From positions 1 through 7,194 of the forward strand of contig JALHNW010000089.1 of the NCBI GenBank assembly GCA_022843345.1: a stretch of 7,194 nucleotides of DNA. The letters run 5' to 3'. Within the stretch, counting starts at the first letter, position 1. Every line of letters begins with the position of its first letter. Below are positions 1 to 6,995 of this stretch, piece after piece. Under the pieces are notes generated by a model that was not told where the DNA came from, made no database searches, and saw only the letters and a list, made by a program, of their open reading frames with translations. Made by a program: the position numbers and the translations under genes. Origin of the DNA: Rubritepida sp. (lineage in GTDB: Bacteria > Pseudomonadota > Alphaproteobacteria > Acetobacterales > Acetobacteraceae).

Positions 1-1560
<1,560 letters not shown>

Positions 1561-1576
1561 AAAACATGCCCCGCCC

Positions 1577-1608
1577 TTGCAGCATTTTCGCTGTGCAGCA
1601 TTTACAAT
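1577..1608 (+). promoter_or_regulatory. Putative promoter of the carotenoid operon
   Basis: This short AT-richer patch stands out from very GC-rich surroundings. TACAAT at 1603-1608 matches five of six bases of the sigma-70 -10 consensus. TTGCAG at 1577-1582 is a partial -35, but the spacer is 20 bp, longer than the usual 16-18, so it may be weak or need an activator. If this -10 is used, transcription would begin near 1614-1616. That would exclude ATG 1607 as the crtN start and favour ATG 1637. Confidence 0.4.
1579..1603 (+). repeat. Two direct repeats of GCAGCATTT, possible operator
   Basis: GCAGCATTT occurs at 1579-1587 and again at 1595-1603, exactly 16 bp apart. The copies lie between the possible -35 and -10 hexamers, and the second overlaps the first base of TACAAT. 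The spacing and position suit a regulator binding side-by-side half sites. Light- or stress-responsive regulators often control carotenoid genes, but none is encoded here and I cannot name one. The repeat could also be chance. Confidence 0.4.
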
Positions 1609-1636
1609 GGCGTCAGACATCGCACACCGGACCGGC

Positions 1637-3199
1637 ATGAACGCACCACTCCCCGCCCCGGCGCTGCGCCAGCAGCGCCCGCACGTCGCCATCATCGGCG
1701 CCGGCCCGGGGGGGCTGGCGGCGGCGATGCAGCTGGCCGCCGGCGGCGCCCGCGTCTCCCTCTACGAGAAGGACGGCGTGGTGGGCGGGCGCACCCGCAC
1801 CCTGCACGCCGAGGGCGGCTACCGCTTCGACCTGGGGCCCACCTTCTTCCTCTACCCGCGCATCCTGGAGGAGATCTTCGCCAGCTGCGGCGCCACGCTC
1901 CAGGACGAGGTGGAGATGCTGCGCCTCGACCCGCAGTACCGCCTGGTCTTCGAGGGCGCGGATGGGGCCAACGCCACGCTGGACGCCACCCCCGACCTCG
2001 CGCGGATGGAGGACGCGATCCGCGCCATCGCGCCGCAGGACGCCCAGGGCGTGCGCCGCTTCATGGAGGACAACCGCGCGAAGCTGGAGGCGTTCCGCCC
2101 CGCGCTGGAACGCCCCTTCCTGTCGGCCGCGCACATGATGACGCCCGACATGCTGCGCTCGCTCAAGCACCTGCGGCCGCACAAGATGGTGGATGCCGAC
2201 CTGCGCCGCTACTTCAGCGACCCGCGCATCCGCCTCGCCTTCTCGTTCCAGACGAAATACCTGGGCATGTCGCCGTTCAAGTGCCCGTCCATGTTCACCA
2301 TCCTGAGCTTCCTGGAATACGAGTTCGGCGTGTTCCACCCGCGCGGCGGCTGCGGCGCGGTGAGCGAGGCGATGGCCCGCGTGGCGGGGCGCCTGGGCGT
2401 GGAGATCCACCTGGACAGCCCCGTTGACCGCGTGACCTTCGACGGCAACCGCGCGACGGGGCTCGACGTGCAGGGCCGGCACGTCGCGGCCGACGCGGTG
2501 ATCATGAACGCCGACTTCGCGCATGCCGCGCCCAGGCTGGTGCCCAACGCGCTCCGCAAGGCGTGGTCGGACGCGAAGATCGACCGCGCGCGCTACTCCT
2601 GCTCCACCTTCATGCTCTACCTCGGCGTGGAGGGGCGCTTCCCGCAGCTGGCCCACCACACCATCCTGCTGAGCCAGGAATACCAGCGCAACATCCGCCA
2701 GATCGACGCGGGCGAGATCCCCGACGTGCCGAGCCTGTACATCCAGAACCCGGTGGCGAGCGACGAGACGATGGCCCCCCCCGGCCATTCCGCGCTCTAC
2801 CTGCTGGTGCCGGTGCCCAACCTGCGCGGCGACGCGGACTGGGCGCAGGAGGCGCCGCGCTTCCGCCAGGTGGCGCTGGATCGCCTGAAGGCGCTGGGCC
2901 TGCACGACCTGGAATCGCGCATCCGCACCGAGCGGATGGTGACGCCGCAGCATTGGCGCGACGAGTTCGCGGTGGGCTACGGCGCGACCTTCAACCTCAG
3001 CCACGACCTGCTGCAGATGCTCAGCTTCCGCCCGCGCAACCGCTTCAACGACACGCGCGGGCTGTACCTGGTCGGCGGCGGCACGCATCCGGGTTCCGGC
3101 CTGCCCGTGATCTACGAGGGCGCGCGCATCACGGCCAAGCTGGTGCAGCAGGATCTGGGCATCCCCGTCACCGTCGATACCTCCATGGCCGCGCAGTAG
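1637..3199 (+). CDS. crtN: CrtN-like carotenoid desaturase (CrtI/CrtN/CrtP superfamily)
   Basis: FAD-dependent desaturase expected to introduce conjugated double bases of the carotenoid chromophore, i.e. conjugated double bonds, into a linear backbone such as 4,4'-diapophytoene or squalene, probably at the membrane. The 520-residue product has the usual family length. An N-terminal Rossmann motif VAIIGAGPGGLAAA (Gly21, 23, 26) leads to Glu44, the expected FAD-ribose ligand, followed by VGGRTRTL and FDLGPTFFLYP. The C-terminal carotenoid-oxidoreductase signature GLYLVGGGTHPGSGLPVI starts near residue 475. The GSGLPVIYEGARIT ending recalls, from memory, desaturases of squalene-route C30 clusters. 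In-frame ATGs are at 1607 and 1637; neither has a good Shine-Dalgarno. I chose 1637 because the Rossmann strand begins 16 residues later and 1607 lies inside a possible -10 box. First gene of the operon, 12 nt before the next. Family assignment is secure; C30 versus C40 specificity and the symbol are inference. Confidence 0.88.
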   Translation: MNAPLPAPALRQQRPHVAIIGAGPGGLAAAMQLAAGGARVSLYEKDGVVGGRTRTLHAEGGYRFDLGPTFFLYPRILEEIFASCGATLQDEVEMLRLDPQYRLVFEGADGANATLDATPDLARMEDAIRAIAPQDAQGVRRFMEDNRAKLEAFRPALERPFLSAAHMMTPDMLRSLKHLRPHKMVDADLRRYFSDPRIRLAFSFQTKYLGMSPFKCPSMFTILSFLEYEFGVFHPRGGCGAVSEAMARVAGRLGVEIHLDSPVDRVTFDGNRATGLDVQGRHVAADAVIMNADFAHAAPRLVPNALRKAWSDAKIDRARYSCSTFMLYLGVEGRFPQLAHHTILLSQEYQRNIRQIDAGEIPDVPSLYIQNPVASDETMAPPGHSALYLLVPVPNLRGDADWAQEAPRFRQVALDRLKALGLHDLESRIRTERMVTPQHWRDEFAVGYGATFNLSHDLLQMLSFRPRNRFNDTRGLYLVGGGTHPGSGLPVIYEGARITAKLVQQDLGIPVTVDTSMAAQ

Positions 3200-3211
3200 G
3201 GAACGAGCACG

Positions 3212-4789
3212 ATGAGCACCACCTCCCACGTCGTCGTCATCGGCGCCGGCCTCGGCGGGCTGGCGGCGGCCTGCACCGCGGCGGCGCGCGGCCACAAGGT
3301 CACGATCCTCGACAAGAACCCGTGGCTGGGCGGCAAGGCGGCGCAGCTAACGCTCGACGCCCCCGACGGCAGCGGGTCCTTCCGCTTCGACATGGGGCCC
3401 ACCATCCTCACCGTGCCGCGTGTGCTGCGCCGCATCTACGCGGAAGCCGGGCGCGACCAGGCGAGGGAGCTGCCGCTGATCCGGCTCGACCCGCAATGGC
3501 GCTGCTTCTTCGACGACGGCACCTGGATCGACCTCCAGGAGAACGTGGAGAAGATGGCGGCGGAGATGGACCGCTTCGCCCCGGGCAGCGGCTCGGGCGA
3601 GGGCTACAAGCGCTTCCAGCGCGTCTCCAAGCACCTGCACGGCGTGAGCGAAAAATTCTTCTTCTGGAAGAGCGTGGAGGGCATCGGCGACACGCTCGAC
3701 ATGCGCGCCAACCTCAACCCCAACACCCTGGCCGACGTGATGAGCCTGCGGATGGGCCAGACGGTGGCGAAGGTCATCCGCGGCCACGTTCCGGATGAGC
3801 GGCTGGCGCAGATGCTGGACCATTTCTGCCAGTATGTCGGCTCCAACCCCTACCTCGCGCCCGCGGTGCTGGCCTCCATCGGCGACATGCAGGCGAGCGA
3901 GGGCGTGTGGTATCCGGTGGGCGGCACGCGCGCCGTGGCGGAAGGGCTGGCGAAGCTGGCGGGCGAGCTGGGCGCCGAGCTGCGCCCCTCCACCGATGCG
4001 GCGCGCATCGAGGTGGTGGAAGGCCGCGCGGTGGCCGTGCACACCGCCACGGGCGAGCGCATCGCCTGCGACGCCGTGATCTCCAACATGGACAGCATCC
4101 GCACCTATGGCGAGCTGGTGGGCGGCGCCGTGGGCGAGACGTATCGCAAGAAGGGCTTCGAGCCGGCGTGCTCCGGCGTGGTGCTCTACTTGGGCCTTAA
4201 CAGGCGCTACGAGCACCTGGCGCATCACTGCTTCGTCTTCTCGCGCGACGCGGAGGAGGAGTTCGACGCCATCTACAAGCGGGGCCAGCCGGCGCCGGAC
4301 CCGACGGCCTACCTCGCCGCCACCTCCTCCACCGATCCGTCCAGCGCCACGCCGGGGGGCGAGGCGCTCTACGTGCTGGTCCACACGCCGCACCTGCGGC
4401 CGCATCATGACTGGAACCAGCTCTTCCCCGGCTACCGCCAGACCATCCTGGACAAGCTGAAGCGCACCGCGGGGATGGGGGACATCGAGGAGCGCATCGT
4501 GGTGGAGCGGCGCCTGACGCCGGTGGACATCCACGAGCGCTACCGCGTGCTGGACGGCGCGATCTATGGGCTGGCCTCGCACGGCTCCTTCCTGGGCGCC
4601 TTCAAGCCGGGCAACCGCTCGCGCCAGGTGAAGGGGCTGTACCTGGCCGGCGGTGCGGCGCATCCCGGCCCCGGCATGCCGATGGTGATGATGAGCGGCT
4701 GGATCGCCGCCGACGCGCTGGATACCGACCTGGGCGGCCGCGGCATGAGCGAGGCGGCGCGCGAGGCCGGCAAGCGCGAGGCGGCGTGA
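3212..4789 (+). CDS. Second carotenoid oxidoreductase, CrtP/CrtD-like
   Basis: A 525-residue FAD-dependent enzyme of the same superfamily as the preceding gene but clearly divergent, so a paralogue with a different step. The Rossmann motif VVVIGAGLGGLAAA (Gly11, 13, 16) is followed by Asp34 where Glu is common, then WLGGKAAQL and FDMGPTILTVP. The C-terminal signature GLYLAGGAAHPGPGMPM starts near residue 475 and runs into a hydrophobic MVMMSGWIAADAL helix. By position between a CrtN-like desaturase and acyl/glycosyltransferases it could be the oxygenase that oxidises the terminal methyl group (CrtP role), supplying the carboxylate that is later glycosylated. However, the HPGPGxPM motif also resembles CrtD-type 3,4-desaturases, so a further desaturation is possible. 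ATG 3212 is preceded by the purine-rich GGGAACGAG, and the 12-nt gap to the upstream stop indicates cotranscription. Superfamily is certain, exact reaction is not. Confidence 0.87.
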   Translation: MSTTSHVVVIGAGLGGLAAACTAAARGHKVTILDKNPWLGGKAAQLTLDAPDGSGSFRFDMGPTILTVPRVLRRIYAEAGRDQARELPLIRLDPQWRCFFDDGTWIDLQENVEKMAAEMDRFAPGSGSGEGYKRFQRVSKHLHGVSEKFFFWKSVEGIGDTLDMRANLNPNTLADVMSLRMGQTVAKVIRGHVPDERLAQMLDHFCQYVGSNPYLAPAVLASIGDMQASEGVWYPVGGTRAVAEGLAKLAGELGAELRPSTDAARIEVVEGRAVAVHTATGERIACDAVISNMDSIRTYGELVGGAVGETYRKKGFEPACSGVVLYLGLNRRYEHLAHHCFVFSRDAEEEFDAIYKRGQPAPDPTAYLAATSSTDPSSATPGGEALYVLVHTPHLRPHHDWNQLFPGYRQTILDKLKRTAGMGDIEERIVVERRLTPVDIHERYRVLDGAIYGLASHGSFLGAFKPGNRSRQVKGLYLAGGAAHPGPGMPMVMMSGWIAADALDTDLGGRGMSEAAREAGKREAA

Positions 4790-4793
4790 CGTG

Positions 4794-4895
4794 GCGCCCG
4801 ATGGCCGGAGGGCGCAGCCCGAAGGCCTGAACCGGCCGCCGGCCGCGCCCGATGGCCGGAGGGCGCAGCCCGAAGGCCTGAACCGGCCGCCGGCC
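4794..4895 (+). repeat. Two perfect 51-bp tandem repeats, foldable, in the intra-operon spacer
   Basis: Units 4794-4844 and 4845-4895 are identical over all 51 bases. Each has two inverted repeats. The first (4803-4827; copy 4854-4878) pairs GGCC with GGCC and GGGC with GCCC around a GCA loop, leaving a 3x3 GGA/GAA internal loop able to form tandem G-A pairs. The second is CCGGC-C-GCCGG (4832-4842; copy 4883-4893). The unit is 17 codons long and stop-free in the acyltransferase frame, where it would read APDGRRAQPEGLNRPPA. It starts 5 bp after the previous stop. It looks like a small mobile or dispersed palindromic element that was duplicated, and may act on the mRNA between the second and third operon genes. 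Confidence 0.9.
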
Positions 4896-4918
4896 GACTC
4901 GATCGTGGCGCTGCGGTC

Positions 4919-4922
4919 GGAG
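4919..4922 (+). promoter_or_regulatory. Shine-Dalgarno GGAG fixing the acyltransferase start at 4929
   Basis: GGAG lies six bases before ATG 4929, ideal spacing. Competing in-frame starts are GTG 4791, next to the previous stop and upstream of the repeats, and GTG 4905. GTG 4791 is preceded by gene-end sequence without a clear purine tract, so 4929 is preferred. Confidence 0.6.
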
Positions 4923-4928
4923 CGCCAC

Positions 4929-5690
4929 ATGCGCTTCTTCGGCGTCATCTTCGCGCGCTTCTTCGCCAAGCACATGCGGGCGCTGCGGGTGCAGCGCAGC
5001 GCGCCCCTGCCGCCGTTGCCCGCGGGCGCGCCCGTCATCGTCTTCGCCAACCACCCGGGCTGGTGGGACGGGGTGGTGTTCATGCTGGCCGCGCGCGGCC
5101 TGTTTCCCGGCCGCCCGGCCTTCGTGCCGATGGATGCCGCGGCCCTCGCCCGCTACCCCTTCATGCGGCGCCTGGGCGTCTTCGGCATCGAGCAGCGCAG
5201 CCCCCGCGGCGCCGTCGCCTTCCTGCGCGACGCGACGGCGGTGCTGGCCGCGCCGTCGCACATGCTGTGGATCAACGCCCCCGGCCGCTTCTGCGACGTG
5301 CGCGAGCGCCCGGTGCCCATCGCGCCGGGCCTGCCGCGCCTGCCCGAACTCGCGCCCGGCGCGGTGTTCCTGCCCATGGCCATCGAATACGCCTTCTGGA
5401 GCGAGCGCGCGCCCGAGGCGCTGCTGGGCTTCGGCGCCCCCATCCCCGCGGCGAGCCTGCTGGAGCAGGACCGCGAGGCGCGCACCGAGACCCTGCGCGC
5501 CGCGCTCACCGCCACCATGGACGCCCTGGCCCTGGACGCGATGGCGCGCGACGAGGCACGCTTCGACGCCCTGGCGCAGGGGCGCGAGGGCATGGGCGGG
5601 ATCTACGGCCTGTGGCAGCGCATCCGCGCCACCTTGCGGGGCGCGCCCTTCGACCCACGTCACGGCGTGACGCCACCAAAGGACCCGTGA
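4929..5690 (+). CDS. Lysophospholipid acyltransferase-family protein, probable carotenoid acyltransferase
   Basis: A 253-residue protein of the PlsC-like acyltransferase fold. In this operon it would transfer a fatty acyl group to the sugar of a carotenoid glycoside, the step done by CrtO in staphyloxanthin synthesis; acylation of another lipid is the alternative. The HX4D motif is present as NHPGWWD (His42, Asp47). The next block, GIEQRSPRGAVAFL, carries the substrate-binding arginine region. The third block reads INAPGRFCDVRERP (residues 115-128), where the usual EGxR motif lacks its glutamate, and the fourth is FLPMAIEY. The N-terminus is basic and hydrophobic (MRFFGVIFARFF), suited to membrane contact, with no cleavable signal. 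Start at ATG 4929 is chosen for its GGAG; GTG 4791 would add 46 residues made mainly of the two translated repeats. Its TGA overlaps the next ATG by one base, implying translational coupling. Confidence 0.83.
   Translation: MRFFGVIFARFFAKHMRALRVQRSAPLPPLPAGAPVIVFANHPGWWDGVVFMLAARGLFPGRPAFVPMDAAALARYPFMRRLGVFGIEQRSPRGAVAFLRDATAVLAAPSHMLWINAPGRFCDVRERPVPIAPGLPRLPELAPGAVFLPMAIEYAFWSERAPEALLGFGAPIPAASLLEQDREARTETLRAALTATMDALALDAMARDEARFDALAQGREGMGGIYGLWQRIRATLRGAPFDPRHGVTPPKDP
5678..5683 (+). promoter_or_regulatory. Ribosome binding site of the glycosyltransferase within the upstream gene
   Basis: AAAGGA sits six bases before ATG 5690, inside the last codons of the acyltransferase gene. Together with the TGATG stop/start overlap it supports this start and coupled translation. 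Confidence 0.6.
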
Positions 5691-6784
5691 TGGAAGCCGC
5701 CCACGCCGCACTCGCCCTGGCGCTGATGCCGATCATCTTCGGCGCCATCAACCTGTGGCGCATGCCCCGCGTGCGCGGCACGCCGGCGGCGGGCACGCTC
5801 GTCTCCGTCCTCATCCCCGCGCGCAACGAGGCGGGCAACATCGCCGCCTGCGTGGAAACGGCGCTCGCCTCCACCGGCTGCGCGGTGGAGGTGGTGGTGA
5901 TGGATGACGGCTCCACCGACGGCACCGCCGCCATCGTCGAGGCCATGGCGGCGCGCGACCCCAGGGTGCGGCTGGTCCAGGCCCCCGCCCTGCCGCCGGG
6001 CTGGACCGGCAAGGTCCATGCCTGCGCCCGCCTGGCCGAGCACGCCCAGGGCAGCCACCTGCTGTTCATCGACGCCGACGTGCGCCTCGCCCCCCACGCC
6101 GCCGCCGCCATGGCCGCGCACGCGCAGGACCGGCGCATCGCCATGCTCTCGGGCGTGCCGCGCCAGGTGATCGGCAGCCTGGGCGAGGCGCTGACCGTGC
6201 CCTTCATCAACATGCTGCTGATCTGCTACCTGCCCTTCGGCGGGCGGGCCACCCAGCGCAAGCCCAGCCTCGCCGCCGCCTGCGGCCAGCTGGTGATGGT
6301 GGAGCGCCGCGCCTATGACGCCATCGGCGGCCATGGCGCGATCAAGGGCGTGCTGCATGACGGCATCGCCCTTGCCCGGCTGTTCCGCGCGCGGGGGCAT
6401 GACACGGAGATCCTGGACGGCGCGCCGCTGGCGACCTGCCGCATGTATGCCGGCTTCGCGCAATCCTGGCAGGGCTTCATCAAGAACGCGCGCGAGGGCA
6501 TGGCGACGCCGGTGGGCCTGCCGGTCTGGACCGTGCTGCTGGCCGGGGCGCACCTGTGGCCCTGGTTCCTGCTGCCCAGCGGCGAGGCGGCGCTGACCAT
6601 CGCCCTGATGTTCGCCCTGCGCGCCGCCGTCACCTGGCGCACGGGCGAGCCCTGGTGGACCGTGCCGCTGCACCCCTTCACCGTGCTGGTGGCCCTGGCC
6701 ATCCAGTGGACGGCGCTCGGCCGCTCGGCACTGGGCCTCAAGGCCGGCTGGAAAGGCCGGGCCTACGAGGCCGCTGCGGGCTGA
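5690..6784 (+). CDS. Family-2 glycosyltransferase, CrtQ-like, membrane-anchored
   Basis: A 364-residue inverting GT-A glycosyltransferase, close in size to staphylococcal CrtQ, which links glucose to a C30 carotenoic acid. A hydrophobic N-terminal segment (about residues 5-20) precedes the nucleotide-binding domain: VSVLIPARNEAGNI, then DDGSTDGT (Asp72, Asp73) and the metal-binding DAD (Asp128-Asp130) in LLFIDADVRL. Further on are LHDG (Asp224 as the probable catalytic base, where ED is common) and QSWQGFIKNAREG (from Gln258), the acceptor-side QxxRW-like region. Two to three C-terminal hydrophobic stretches (about residues 278-345) place it in the inner membrane with the active site towards the cytoplasm. 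Expected role is to glycosylate the oxidised carotenoid. Hopanoid-type transferases (HpnB/HpnI) share the fold, so acceptor specificity is inferred from the neighbours. Last gene of the operon; a hairpin follows 30 bp after its stop. Confidence 0.88.
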   Translation: MEAAHAALALALMPIIFGAINLWRMPRVRGTPAAGTLVSVLIPARNEAGNIAACVETALASTGCAVEVVVMDDGSTDGTAAIVEAMAARDPRVRLVQAPALPPGWTGKVHACARLAEHAQGSHLLFIDADVRLAPHAAAAMAAHAQDRRIAMLSGVPRQVIGSLGEALTVPFINMLLICYLPFGGRATQRKPSLAAACGQLVMVERRAYDAIGGHGAIKGVLHDGIALARLFRARGHDTEILDGAPLATCRMYAGFAQSWQGFIKNAREGMATPVGLPVWTVLLAGAHLWPWFLLPSGEAALTIALMFALRAAVTWRTGEPWWTVPLHPFTVLVALAIQWTALGRSALGLKAGWKGRAYEAAAG

Positions 6785-6814
6785 CGCGCGGGGGGCGTCG
6801 CCACACCCTCCGAT

Positions 6815-6839
6815 CGCGCCGAGGCTTCGCCTCGGCGCG
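6815..6839 (+). terminator. Strong hairpin after the operon, candidate transcription terminator
   Basis: A perfect 11-bp stem, CGCGCCGAGGC with GCCTCGGCGCG, closes on a TTC loop 30 bp after the glycosyltransferase stop. No T-run follows, so it is not a textbook intrinsic terminator. In GC-rich bacteria such stems often end operons or protect the 3' end, and Rho could act here. Confidence 0.55.
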
Positions 6840-6858
6840 GAGACGACCCTGCAGGACC

Positions 6859-6876
6859 CGCGTGGCCCGGCACGCG
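6859..6876. repeat. Small inverted repeat
   Basis: CGCGTG and CACGCG flank a six-base GCCCGG loop, a perfect 6-bp stem. It is part of the hairpin-rich intergenic zone; in such GC-rich DNA it may be chance. Confidence 0.35.
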
Positions 6877-6885
6877 CGAAGCCGC

Positions 6886-6911
6886 GTGGCCGCCCCCAAG
6901 CCCGCGGCCAC
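6886..6911. repeat. Inverted repeat GTGGCCGC/GCGGCCAC
   Basis: A perfect 8-bp stem around a 10-base C-rich loop (6894-6903), extendable with one bulged A at 6912. It lies between the operon hairpin and the larger inverted repeat. Possible transcript-end or protein-binding structure; function unknown. Confidence 0.4.
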
Positions 6912-6943
6912 ACGCCGGCACGGGCGCGCCTGCCATCCGGGGC

Positions 6944-6995
6944 CCCCGCGGTGGTTTTCGCCCAAGCAACGCGCCGGGCGAAAACTACCGTGGGG
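6944..6995. repeat. Near-perfect 20-bp inverted repeat across the end of the converging gene
   Basis: Arms 6944-6963 and 6976-6995 pair over 20 positions: 18 Watson-Crick and two G-T, with a 12-base loop. The right arm contains the minus-strand stop codon (6985-6987). Each arm has a run of four T or A inside the stem and no T-run follows, so it is not a standard terminator in either direction, though it may still end or stabilise transcripts from both sides. The two G-T positions would form G-U pairs in a plus-strand transcript but A-C mismatches in a minus-strand one. Confidence 0.7.

Noticed and set aside
1592..1606. PpsR/CrtJ operator (TGT-N12-ACA) before crtN
   Set aside because: TGT (1592-1594) and ACA (1604-1606) are present, but nine bases separate them instead of twelve.
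1613..3295. 560-codon open frame on the minus strand opposite crtN
   Set aside because: Product is low-complexity His/Arg/Ala/Val-rich with no family motifs, and it mirrors the codon bias of the plus-strand gene; an antisense shadow typical of very GC-rich DNA.
2563..3798. 411-codon open frame on the plus strand in another frame
   Set aside because: Crosses the junction of two well-supported genes, is Arg/Pro/Gly/Ala-rich and shows no motifs.
4794..4895. CRISPR array
   Set aside because: Only two directly abutting units with no spacers between them; a tandem duplication, not a repeat-spacer array.
3347..5083. 578-codon open frame on the minus strand opposite the second oxidoreductase
   Set aside because: Same shadow signature; it also runs through the spacer and tandem repeats into the acyltransferase without any recognisable domain.
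6785..6984. tRNA or other known RNA gene in the hairpin-rich gap
   Set aside because: No cloverleaf, T-loop GTTCRAN-like box or CCA end is visible; the stems are isolated inverted repeats.
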